A stretch of DNA of 64,000 nt from Geosiphon pyriformis (Eukaryota; Glomeromycota; Glomeromycetes; Archaeosporales; Geosiphonaceae): NCBI GenBank assembly GCA_016748015.1, contig JAAOMT010000040.1, positions 508,028 to 572,027 of the forward strand, in the 5' to 3' direction. The position numbers and the translations under genes were made by a program. Shown one piece after another: positions 1 to 10,969 of the stretch (the first letter of the stretch is position 1; each line of letters begins with the position of its first letter). The notes below the pieces were generated by a model that did no database searches, had not been told where the DNA came from, and saw only the letters and a program-made list of their open reading frames with translations.

Positions 1-1310
1 ATTATTTGTTTATTGAACAATAAAGTAAAATATCATATAAACAACATTATTTGAATTAGTCTATGATAAAACAGCAACATTAACAATTTAAATAAAAATC
101 AATACTTATTTAACTAAATCAATAACAAAAGCCAACTTTCAAAAAACATTGCTAAAAAAAACATATAACTTAATAAAAATTTTAAAAAACAAAAGATAAA
201 GAGCAACTAATAACATATAAAAGTTACAAAAAGAATAACATAATAACCAATTACCAGATAAACCAGTCGAATTTAAGATTAAAAACAATGTACTTTTATA
301 TTATACCAAAGTGAAAAAACAATAGAATAGAAAATTTGATTCCAAATAGAATAGTCTATTTTACATTGAAAAAATTCTGGAAAATAGAACATATAAATTA
401 AAATAAAACAACAAAATCTTAATTAAAACAGCACATAGTAATTAACTAAAATTATATTATAATATTATATTATTATCTACCAATAATATTTTACAAATAG
501 GAGTACAACAAATACTAGTTCAACCAGATAAAATTTCACAAAATCTGGAACTAATTATAATTATTGACACAAATACATCAAATTAATCTATTAGAACAAT
601 ATATAAAAAATTAATACATATAACAAAAACAACAAAAAAGATAGAAATTATAAACAATATTTACTCTTTAGTTCAACAATTATTTCAATTCATCAAACAT
701 CAAAAACTAAACATAAAAATTATAATTAATCAACAAACCATTTAATACAAAGACATAAAAAAAAAACTAAAATACAAAATACAACATAAGATATATGTAA
801 AATCTACAAATATAGTAGATAAAATAATAACAAAAATAAAAATATTATTAAAAACACCAAAAACAATAGTATCATATAAAGAGCTAACAAAAAAAAATTG
901 AAAATAGTAGACACAACAATTTTCTAGAAACTTTTGCTATTACTATTTGAAACAAAAACTCAATATTTAGAACTTGTATACAAATAAAACAAAACAGATA
1001 TTTAATACAGCAATATTATAGTAAATAAAACAATTTGTGAAGAAAAACAATCTATTTACATAGGCATAAACAATATACTAGTTACAAACAGAATTTTATA
1101 AACATTCAAAAATACTACTATATCTAATAATAAATACAGTAATTATTAATTAATTAAAAAAAATTACCAATACTTAATTCAAAAAATTACAGACCAAAAT
1201 TGCCCAAGTAATTCTAGAAAAAAAAGTGATAAAATTAATCTAAGAAGAAGATTTAAAAAAGCTAAAAAATTTGAAAAATTTTGACAAAACTCAATATTAA
1301 AAGAAAAAAA
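1..1310 (+). pseudogene. Ty3/gypsy element 1: integrase C-terminus and post-integrase tail, decayed
   Basis: Frame-broken translation on the plus strand aligns by eye with the better preserved gypsy element at 28496-38617. Bases about 250-420 match the end of integrase after its catalytic core (the segment around LDKPVEFQIGDKVFLHHTK). Bases about 640-900 match the tail ORF found at 29735-29983, including the QQLFQ..KHQK and NQQTI segments. A purine-rich tract ends just before the LTR at 1311, where a plus-strand priming tract should lie. The element enters from beyond the left edge of the window. Stops and frameshifts are dense and GC is very low, so it cannot code. The assignment rests on colinearity with the other copy. 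Confidence 0.75.
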
Positions 1311-2082
1311 TAATATTATTCATAAAAATAAGAATTATAATAAATAAAAAAATATTCAATAAAAAAAGTATAGTAAAAAAAAGAATTCCAGAATATTTCT
1401 CAAGAAATTCTAAAATTCCAAAATTTTTTTCAAAAGAATTAAAAAATTTCAAAAAATTTCATATAACATGAATTATATATATATAATAAGAGTATTAAAA
1501 GCAAAAAAAACAGATTTAGAACAAACAAAACAGTTTGAAACAAGTAATTATCCAATACTCTTCCTTTTAAAAAATAATTTTTTATAATTTAAAATAAAAT
1601 AATATTTATATTAATAAAACATCTATTATTATTTAAATTTATGTTTTTATTGCTTGATTAAAAAATATTAATTACTTTTATACTATCAATACTTTATGTT
1701 AATAAAATTTGATATTTAACTATATTAAACCAATAGTTCTTGATTATAGCTATTAATAGAATATTAATTTTTTATTTTTTTTGTTGTTTACTAATTAATT
1801 AAAAAAATTAAAACCTAAGTAATTAATATTATGAATAGTCTGATAAAAAACTTGAAAAACAAGAGTAAAAAACTTAAAAATAGCTTATCAAAAAGGCATA
1901 ACTATTAGAATAAACCAGCTATCACACTAAAAAAAAAATTCACAGAAAAAACTATCAATTACAAAAGACTCAACCAAAACTTTTAAACTTCAAAATTTTT
2001 AGAAACTATTATTATCAATAACTATTAAGCACTAAGTTATAGGTTTGTTATTTGTTCTAATATTCCAAATAATTATTTGTAA
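1311..2082 (+). repeat. 3' LTR of gypsy element 1
   Basis: The start (TAATATTATTCATAAAAATA) matches the start of the LTRs of the element at 28496-38617, and the end (CCAAATAATTATTTGTAA) matches their end, in plus orientation. The inner part carries the same GAATTC/AATTCC-like short repeats (about 1385-1450) and the region resembling AGCTATTGATTATGA. It abuts gag sequence of a minus-strand gypsy copy at 2083, so element 1 is inserted inside that copy. Confidence 0.75.
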
Positions 2083-3802
2083 TAATGGTTTTGTTTACCA
2101 CAATAGTAACAATTGTATATTTTTTGCTGTTAGAATTAATTTGCTAATGTTGATAATAATAATAAATGTGACTGATTTTAAAATTATTTGGGATTTTTTT
2201 AATTGTTAGAACATTAAAAAGACTAATAAATTGTTTAATTGTTAGCTAAATATCTTTTTAATTTTTGATTAATGAATTTGCTAAACTGTTTTAGTTTTGA
2301 ATTTAATTTAGATAATCTATTTATTACTAGATTTATAACTTAAGTATGATTGATTTCAAGCTTAGTTAATTTAAAATCTCTGATATAGATAACTGTATTT
2401 TAGAGTGTGTTTGAATATAATAAACATACTTATTGTAAAAAACTATTACATAATCTGCAAATAAATTGGTCTAAAATTCATAATACTGTAAAATAATTTA
2501 TATTTATTGCTTGAATTTAACACAAGTTTCTATAAAAACATCTTAAACACATGATGACTGTTTTAATATTGTTTTATTTAATGGTAGTGAATTCTGTTAA
2601 TAAATGGTTGATACTATTATAATTGCTAAAATACTACAAGAAATTTTGTTTAAATATATTAAAGATTTGGGACTTATTAACTAAGCTTTAATATTACAAG
2701 TCAATAGTATCTTAGAAGAAGTATAAAATAGTTTAAAGTATTTTAACATTATTCTAGCTATTGGTTACAATAATTTTTACAATATTATTTAGCTAAACTT
2801 GTGTATTGTCTTTTTTATTAATGAACTTTTTAAGCTTAATAATTTGTGTATATATTATTTATCTTAAAAATAAGTTGATTTGTTGTAATTGTTGAGAGAC
2901 AATTATTGGTACAATTGATAGTAAATTGATTCTGATAACTAAAAGTATGTTTTATTAAACAATAGAAGCAGAGTTTAGATTGTTTGAGTTTTTTTAAGTC
3001 TGAATAATTGGTGTTTTATTTCTGAAATTATTTGGAATTGGGCTTTAATTAATATTTTCTTAATTACTACTTTTTTTTTCTTCCAAATTAGTGTCTACCC
3101 AATTACTAATAAATTCGAAATTAAGTTGAAGTAATAATAATTAAGTCTTAATGAAATTGTTAATTGCAACTTAAATCCTTTAAAGTAATTACTATAGATT
3201 TTTAGCAGTTTGAATTTTTTTTGATTGTTTTGGAACAGAACTCTTGTAATGGTTGGTTTCAATGTTCATAATGACATAAATTCTAATAGTATGTTAATAA
3301 TACTTTCTAGTATATAATAATAAAATAAATGTAATAAGTAAATAATTTTGGATTTCTTCTAGTTAAGTAATTATATTATTTTAGGTGTATTTGCTAATAT
3401 TTGTATTTTGTTTTTGTTTTTGTTTACAAATGTGATTGGAAATTTTTGCTAAATATATCTTTTAATTTTGCAATTTATTTTAATAATAATAGAAGCAAAA
3501 TTATAATTCCATAGTAAATTAATATGTTAAAGTAATTTGTTGTAAAAATTTTTTTTTGCTAATTTGAAATCTGCTTGTTTTTTTAGAAAATGTATAATTT
3601 TTTTATTAATGTAAAAATTAAATACTGATTCTGCTAAAAAATAATTGCTGGTTAATCTTAACTGTTATTAAAATTGTTAAAACAAAAATTTTGCAAATTC
3701 CAAGTAATTTACTTTTATAACTTTTACATTTGCTACTTTTTTGAATAATTAATACTGGTGCTTGTTTTCTGTTAGATTATATTTTACAGAGAGCACCAAA
3801 TA
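2083..3802 (-). pseudogene. Ty3/gypsy element 2: gag remnant and primer-binding region
   Basis: Read on the minus strand this is a decayed gag. Next to the LTR at 3803 is a sequence like the primer-binding site of the better copy (ACAGAGAGCACCA on the plus strand near 3785-3798). Bases about 2220-2450 correspond to the capsid C-terminal segment that reads SELDSKLKQFSESINQKLEG at 36082-36291. Bases about 2086-2130 correspond to the zinc knuckle region. The 3' part is cut off by element 1 at 2082. Reading frames are destroyed by stops. Confidence 0.7.
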
Positions 3803-4656
3803 TTACAAATAATTATTTGGGTATTAGACTAAATAAAAAATCTATAACTTGGTATTCAATAGTTAATAATATTGTTAATTTCTAAAGATTTTTGGTATTT
3901 GAAGAATTTAATAAAATTTTTTATATAATAAACAGAAATTCAAATAATAGTTTTTTTTATGAATTTTTTTTAGCATAATAGCCAGTTTAATCTGATAGTT
4001 ATGCTCTTTTGATAAGTTATCTTTTTTTCAAATTTGTTATCCTTGTTTTACAGATTTTTTACCAAACTATTCTTAATATTAATATCTTAGTATTTAATTT
4101 TTTAATTAATTAATAAACAACTAAAAACAAAATAAAATAAAAAATAAAAAATTAGTATCTCATCAATAGCTATAATCAAGAGCTATTGGTTTAGTATGGT
4201 TAAGTAGTAAATGTTATTAGCATGAATTATTAATATAGTTAAAAATAACAATTTTAGTTTAATAATATAAATAACATAAATTAGATAATAAAACAATAAT
4301 TTTATTTAATATTTAAGTAATTTTACTTTAAGATATAAAAAACTAATTTTTAAAGAGAGAAATATTTAATTATTTGTTTTTAATTATTTATCTGAATTTT
4401 TGAATTTTTTTTCTTACTTTTAATACTTTTACTATATATACATAATTTCTGTTATATAAAATTTCATAAAATTTTTTAATTTTTTGAAAGAAATTCTGGG
4501 ATTTTAGAATTTTAAAATCCTAAAATTCCTTAAGAAAAATTCTAAAATTCTGAAATTTCTTGAGAGAAATCTTGAAATTCTTTATTCTATTATGCCTATT
4601 TTCTATTATTTATTTTATTTAACTATTATAATTTTTGTTTTTTATAAGTAATAATA
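3803..4656 (-). repeat. 5' LTR of gypsy element 2
   Basis: About 854 bp, colinear with the LTR at 37769-38617. The plus-strand left edge reads TTACAAATAATTATTTGGGT and the right edge ends ...AAGTAATAATA. Between them lie the shared landmarks: the CTCTTTT..TTACCA segment, AAGAGCTATTG, and short repeats rich in AAATTCTGGGATTTTAGAATT at about 4485-4575. Immediately to the right is pol spacer of a third gypsy copy, so element 2 is itself inserted into element 3. Confidence 0.75.
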
Positions 4657-5240
4657 GTGTTAAAACAGTTGTTATTATTATTGTTAGAGTCTGAATTATA
4701 ATTAATTGCTAATTTCAATTCTTATATATACTTACTGATTGGTTTTTTTTAAGAATTAAATAGATTATGTACAGTAATAGATTTTAAACAAGATTATATT
4801 TATTACAATATTTAAAGTCATTGGAAATTAAACAATATTTACAGAATTTAATGTTTAATTGCTTTAAATACTGCTTTTGTTCTTCTTAAATAGGTGCCAA
4901 ATTTTGGTAATGTTTATAAAATTGTTCTGAATTGCTTATAATATTAACAAAGATATTTGAATTTGAAATAAAAACAGTTTTAATAGGTTTTAGTAAATTA
5001 TTTTTAATTTTTCAGATTTTGCTTAATAATATACTATTAATTTTAATGGTCACTATTCTCCAAATCTTATTTTTGTCATGTAGATAATTGTCCAAGCATA
5101 AAAAAGTTCTGTTTTACATAGTGTTTATAGGTGTTTTTTTGTTTATTTAGTTATTAATAAGAATTATATATTAACATAATTTGTTGCCTATTTTTTCTTG
5201 ACCAATATTACCAAAAATTTTTGGTTTTTTTTTGTATGTT
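4657..5240 (-). pseudogene. Ty3/gypsy element 3: Cys-rich pol spacer remnant
   Basis: On the minus strand a broken frame aligns with the spacer ORF at 33697-34416. Segments such as LDNYLHDKNKIWRI, SNSEQFYKHYQNLAP and KFCKYCLISNDFKYCNK correspond to LDSCPYDDDKIWRM, LDPEQFHEHYQELAP and KLCDYCLIPCDFQYCDE. Homology stops at 4657, exactly where the LTR of element 2 ends, and fades near 5240. A further open minus-strand stretch at about 5250-5380 (INPAVQIIEDNLK) could belong to the same pol but I cannot place it. Confidence 0.65.
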
Positions 5241-5380
5241 ATTAATATCAGTTTGCTGTAAATTTATGTTTTTTAAAAGTAGTTAAATCTTTAATAACTG
5301 AATTTATTTTTAAATTATCTTCTATAATTTGAACTGCTGGATTTATAAATAAAATAGCCAATTTTGTACCAGTTACTTTA

Positions 5381-5479
5381 TGTAGTTATTTTGTAGTAAA
5401 AGTCAACTTTTTTTCAAGAATTGTTTGTTTGAAAGCTCATTAAAAATGTGTAGTCACTTTGTTGTAAAAGTTAACTTTT
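5381..5479. repeat. Direct repeat pair, 31 bp, with a perfect 14-bp palindrome
   Basis: Copies at 5381-5411 and 5449-5479 match at about 27 of 31 positions (pattern TGTAGTYAYTTTGTWGTAAAA then GTYAACTTTT). In the second copy AAAAGTTAACTTTT (5466-5479) is its own reverse complement; in the first one base differs. The origin is unknown; it could be the terminus of a small DNA transposon. Confidence 0.5.
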
Positions 5480-5559
5480 CTACAAAAATCTTATTTGTAG
5501 ACTATCTTAATAATTATAATAAGAAAAGAAAAAGAAAAATATAAAAATATAAAAAAATC

Positions 5560-8159
5560 GAGATTTTGTTAAGAGAATTATTTTCTATCCAGATCTGAAG
5601 TTACTAATAAGTTACTAAAATTTGTAATTAGTCAATTTCAAAATATTAGTTGGATTTCAAAAAATATTAAATGTAATTATTTTACAAATTGGTTTTTCAA
5701 AATATATGTTTATTTTTAAATTGCACTAATAAAAATAAATCTAAAATAAGATATTTATAGTAAGATATATTTTTTTGAAGAAAAAAGCTTTTTTTTATAT
5801 AACTTGTTATAATACTAGTTTATAAATTTGAATTTTTTTCTTTGCTATGATTTAGACAAATTAAAAATATATTTTAATAAGTTACAAATTATTTTAACAA
5901 ACTATTAATTATTTTAGTAAATTATTTATTATTTTTACAAATTTTTACAAATTTTAGTGAATTTTTAAATATTACATAGTTTAAAATATTGTGTAATTTA
6001 ATCATCCTAATTTTTATTATCCAAATTGAATTATTAATTAAATAGTAATATTTAATAATTTGATTAAATAATAAGTAATCATTAAAACAATATTAATATA
6101 TGCTAATTAATAATAGAAATTATGGATAATTTTATGCTAATTTATGACTAAAATTTTACTAATAACACTAAAAATGTTGTTCTATATTCTTTTATCTGGA
6201 AAAATTTTATTATAAACTAAGCAAAGTTTATAGTTTTATTTTCTCTATTGTTTTGATTATTCAAAGCATTCTTAATAACAAGCTTTATAATAATAATAAA
6301 TACACATTTTATATTTTTTTTGGTAAAATACAAGTTTCTATAGATAAAAGCTTTTTGTTGTAATTTTTATATTTAAGTAGAATATAGAATAGTTGTTTTT
6401 TAGATTTTAGTATCAAATATAAAACATATTAACTGTTAACTGATTTGTTGGTAGAAATAGTGGCTTGAAGTTTGTCTTTTTTTTTTCTCATGTAAGTATT
6501 AATAATAATTCATTATGTTTTTTTTCAACTTATAATATTTGATAGGCTTTTTAAGTAGATTTTTCTTTTTTTTCCTCTAACTTAATCAATAATTGCTTTC
6601 TTAAACTAGTCTTAAAATGACTATAAGTAATTAGAACTTAAATATTCTAATTGTTTTAACTAAGCTGTAACTTTTAAGTATTTTAGTTAAGAATAATATT
6701 GGTTTTAATCTTTGTTTTATGCTTATAGATATGTATTTATTTATTTTTATTTTAACAAAATAAAATTATAAATTAGTTAATTAAGAATACCAAAAAATAT
6801 TTAAATATCTTAAAATTTTTAAGTAATAATTTAAAATAATCAAAAATATTTATATATTAAATAATTTGTATAAAAAAAACTATTTTTATTTTTTTATATT
6901 AGAATAAAATTTATTTTTATTAAATTATAATTTAACTTATTATTTTTATTGTTTGCACAAATTTTTTTGTCAATTATTAAATATTACTTGTATTTTTTTA
7001 TTAAAACATTTTAAATTAATAGTTTTTAATTATAATTATTAATAAAATACCAATTTTTATGTTTTTTATTTTATGTTTTTTTATTTTTATTTTTATAAAA
7101 ATTAATATTACAGATAATTTTAAAAAATATATAATATTTATATATTTTAAATACTTTTTTACAGAGTTTTTTAAACTTTGTAAAACAAGATTTATATTTA
7201 TAAGTATATAACTAAAATTCATAATTATAAACTGCACTCGTTAAATCTTATTAAAAAAAATATAATTATAAAGCATATAATTAAATATTTATTGTAATAA
7301 AAATTAAATTCATTAAAAAAAATTTATTATTAAATTTTTATAATTTTTAGTTAAAAAATTTTTACAAATATTATAATCTAATTAATTATTTAAACAAATT
7401 ATTTATAGCTTTAGTATTTTTTGTAAAATATAAATTAAAAAAACAATTAGCCAAAATATTAAAACAAAAAACCATAATTTTTTAATTAAATATATTAATA
7501 TTTAGAGATTTTTTGAATTCTAAAAAATTGGTTTAAAGCTAAAAATATTTTTTATTATATATAATATTATATTTTTTTTTAAAAAAAATATTGATAAAAC
7601 TAATACAAATTTTTATTATAAACATCAAAAATATATTTAATTAAACTTAAATTTAATATATTTAAAATTGAAAAATATATTTATTAATAATATTATTATA
7701 AAACTTTTAATTTTAATTATATATATTTATTATTAATATTATTAAAATAAATTATTAATATAATTATTAACTTAATTAACTTAATAATTATTTTAATTAT
7801 TAATATAATTACTGATTTAAATATTAAATTTATTTTAAATTAAAATTATTTTTTTAATTACAAAATTAAAACAATAATTTTAATTATTTATATTCTTAAT
7901 TTGTATATTATTAGCTTTTATAAAACATATTAAATAAAATATTTAATAAAAAATACAAATAATACTTGTTATTAAATTTTAAGAATATTAACATAAAATA
8001 TATAATTATAATAGCTGTATTTTTTTTGTTAACAATATAAATTATCTCTTAATATTTAGATTTTTTTGTTATCTTTTAAAAAAAATAGTAAATAAAATAT
8101 TTATTAAACTAATTTTACACATTAAATTTTTACAAGTTTAATTTATTTTTTTAAGTTAA

Positions 8160-8192
<33 letters not shown>

Positions 8193-8874
8193 GAATATTT
8201 GTTTTATATTATTATTTATTAACATATTATTTTAATTTGTAATAATATTTACTGTTAATAAGAACTTTAAAAAATAATTTACTAAAAAATTTTAAAGTCA
8301 AAATTAAAAAAAAGCAATTAATAAATATTAAAAATTTTTGCTTAAACTTTAAAAAAATAAGTTAATAAATTTTGATAAAAACCAATATTTTTATTTATTT
8401 TTTAATTTTATTGTTTTTAATTTTATTATATTATTAAAGTAGTTAAATACTTTAAAAATAAAAATAAAAATATATATAAATCAAAAATTATTGTTATTAA
8501 AATACTAAAATATGTAAATTTTATTATTTTTTCTTAAAAATACAGCTATTTTATAATACCAAAACTTGAACTTAAAGTTAAATAATGTTAATAATTTTAA
8601 ATACTTTTTTTTAATATTAATATTTTTATTAAATTACAAAATAAGTTTATTATTATTAAATAATTATTTAATAAAACAGTAATCTAATATTTAAGATAAT
8701 TAACAAAATTGTTTATTAAATACAAATAATTAACAAAATTATTATATAAAATTTTAAATTTTTAACCAATTTATTAAAAATATTAAAAATTAAATTTTAA
8801 ATAATTAAGTTTACAATAATTTAAAATCTTTAAAAAGTTATTAATATTATATAAAAAACAAAAATTAATTAAAA
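5560..8874. other. AT desert without recognisable genes
   Basis: Mostly homopolymer-like A+T, with dense stops in all frames. Bases 5560-6760 are slightly richer in G+C and may be an old transposon that I cannot identify. From about 6780 to 8874 the sequence is nearly pure A+T. A short minus-strand open stretch at 7016-7237 is composed only of Ile/Lys/Asn/Leu-type residues and is a composition artefact. Confidence 0.6.
8160..8190. repeat. (ATT)n microsatellite, about 10 units
   Basis: An uninterrupted ATT run of about 31 bases sits in the AT desert. It is an ordinary simple repeat. Confidence 0.95.
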
Positions 8875-9011
8875 AAATTTTTCTCTTGTCAATTCTCTGA
8901 CCACAGCAAGAGCAAAATTTTTATTGAAAATTTAATACTTTCTTTTTTCTTTTTTCTTTTGTACTTCTTTTAGTTATTTCTTCCAATATATTCTATTTTG
9001 TTGTTATAAAA

Positions 9012-10948
9012 CTGGCAGACTCTTCTGCTAGTGGTTCTGGCTCAGACTTGGCTGGTTTGAGAATCCACCTTAATACCAAAAAAAAATGAGTAAAGAGTGT
9101 ATATTTTTATGGTGTGTCTTATAAAAAGCTGAAGAAGCTTAATACTGGTAGTGTTTTAGTCAACTTATTTATTGGCCCATTAAATTTAAAAGATGTTAGA
9201 GTTTTTAACACTAAGCCTATAGTGTTTTGGGGAAGCAAAGTTGGCAGTATTGCTAATAGTGTAAGCAGTCTCTCAAATGTTGAGAATATAACAAACACAG
9301 TTGTTAAAAAAACCAGCTATGCAGAATTAGGTGACAACAATAATATGGATAAGACCACACTGAGAAAAACATGTATTTACACATATATGCTAGGCAACTT
9401 ACCGAAAGCTTTTTCATTTGATATTATGAATAATGATAATGATGTATTGGGTTTTCTACTTTTTAAGTTCACTAGTTCTAAACAGTTGCTATTAGTCAAG
9501 TTATGTGCTTTCTCTGTTTGAAATTTCAATTCAGTCAAATTATTTGCTTTGAATATTGAGTTAAAAGCTGTGCTTGACAAAACTATTAATAATAAGTTGA
9601 TTTTTGTAAAAAAAAAATTTTATCAAGTGGATGGTTTTAGGAGAGCTTCTATTCTCTCAAAATTCTCTGACATCATTAGATTTTCTTTTACATTCAAGGT
9701 TAATTTGAATAAGACTAGAAAATTGGCTATCAGTGTGAAAATTTTAGTTAATAATGATGTTAGACAGATAAACAAATACACAAATTAGGAAATTGTTGTG
9801 AAGAAAATCCCAGTGAATCTTCTCAAATCAGCTGTGAAATCTGTTTTTTTTAAATTTGGCAAGATTGTTTCAATCAAGATACAACTAATTGGTCTTTGGC
9901 AAAAAACCTTAGTGAAGTTTAAGTCATTGAATGTAACTAATTCAGTTGCTTCCAAATGGTCAGTTTTTATGAGAAAAAATTTACATGTGGTTTTGGTTGT
10001 TAGTAACAAAAAATTGTAGATAACATAGGATTATCATCAGGCTTTGTTGTATATTTTCTCAGCTAAAACCACAGCTCATAATTTATCTGATTTGTTGAAT
10101 TCATATGATGGAAAAACTTGTTTCATTGGTCATAATCCTAGTTTATATGTGTGTGATAGATGTGTAATAGTGTGTTTTGCAGATAAAGCATTTATATTAG
10201 CTGTTATTGATTCTGTTCCTGTTTTTAAAGATGTGAATTTATATTGGGCTAAGCTTTCTTTGGTTTGTTGTGCTCTATGTAAAAAATTTGGTCATATCTC
10301 TGATGTTTGTTTAGTGGGTAGAAATTTTGGTGGACATGATAGGTGTGTGGTAACTTTACAAGATCGAATTTGTTTGCCCAACATATATAGAAAAAAATAA
10401 GCTCTTGTTGTATATTTTGTTTCATTTAGAGGTAAAACTTGGGCTCAAATTGCTGGTAATTTTCTGTCTTGTGTGGTATCATTAGTTTTGTCTGGTAGTA
10501 GTTTGTCTTTGGGTGTAGTGTCTCTTTCTTTGGGTTCTGCCCTTCTTGTTAATTCTGGATTAAGTGATTGTTTGACAGTCTTGGAATGCTCTTTAGAGCT
10601 TTTGTTGGATCAGATTTCTGTTTTCTTGAAGAAATTAAGCTTTATGGAGTTGGTGTTTTTGACTACATTTTTTTCCAATCCTTCTCTGGTTGTCTCTGTT
10701 TCTTTGGCTCCTGTTTTGAATTCAGATATGGTTTTGGATATGTATTAATGTCATCTATTCTCTCTTTTTCTGTCAGTTTTGATGTGGTTGCTGATTTCAG
10801 CTCTAGTAGTTCTAAAGTTTTGACCACCAAAATAAGTGGATTGGAGTCAAAAATAGTGGCTTTGGAGGTATCAATTAATTCAGTTTTGGGAAAATTGGAT
10901 TGTTTGTGTTCTGGTTTGGGTTTATTAGTTCCTTCTTCTTCTCAATAA
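9012..10948 (+). pseudogene. LINE 1 ORF1 (nucleic-acid-binding, CCHC zinc knuckle), broken
   Basis: The ORF1 product of a LINE should coat the element RNA. The frame can be followed from a CTG at 9012 (no ATG in that position, perhaps a lost start), through an in-frame TGA near 9087, then 9114-9521, 9549-9788, 9798-10019, 10044-10400 and 10473-10748. All are in one frame with nonsense codons between. A shift then leads to 10568-10948. A perfect CX2CX4HX4C knuckle (CALCKKFGHISDVC) lies at 10269-10310. The C-terminal part is Ser-rich with a heptad-like stretch (SSSSKVLTTKISGLESKIVA). The middle segment GLWQKTLVKF matches GLWQKAIVKL of LINE 2. It is not functional as it stands. Confidence 0.8.
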
Positions 10949-10969
10949 TCAGTTTGGTTTGAAAAATTG

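Noticed and set aside
7016-7237. Minus-strand ORF of 73 codons, Ile/Lys-rich
   Set aside because: Composition artefact of near-pure A+T sequence; no protein-like features.
6780-8874. Possible centromere or replication origin in the AT desert
   Set aside because: Extreme A+T alone is common across this window (also 16.7-17.5, 20.3-22.4 and 26.4-27.8 kb) and no ordered repeat or specific motif supports either.
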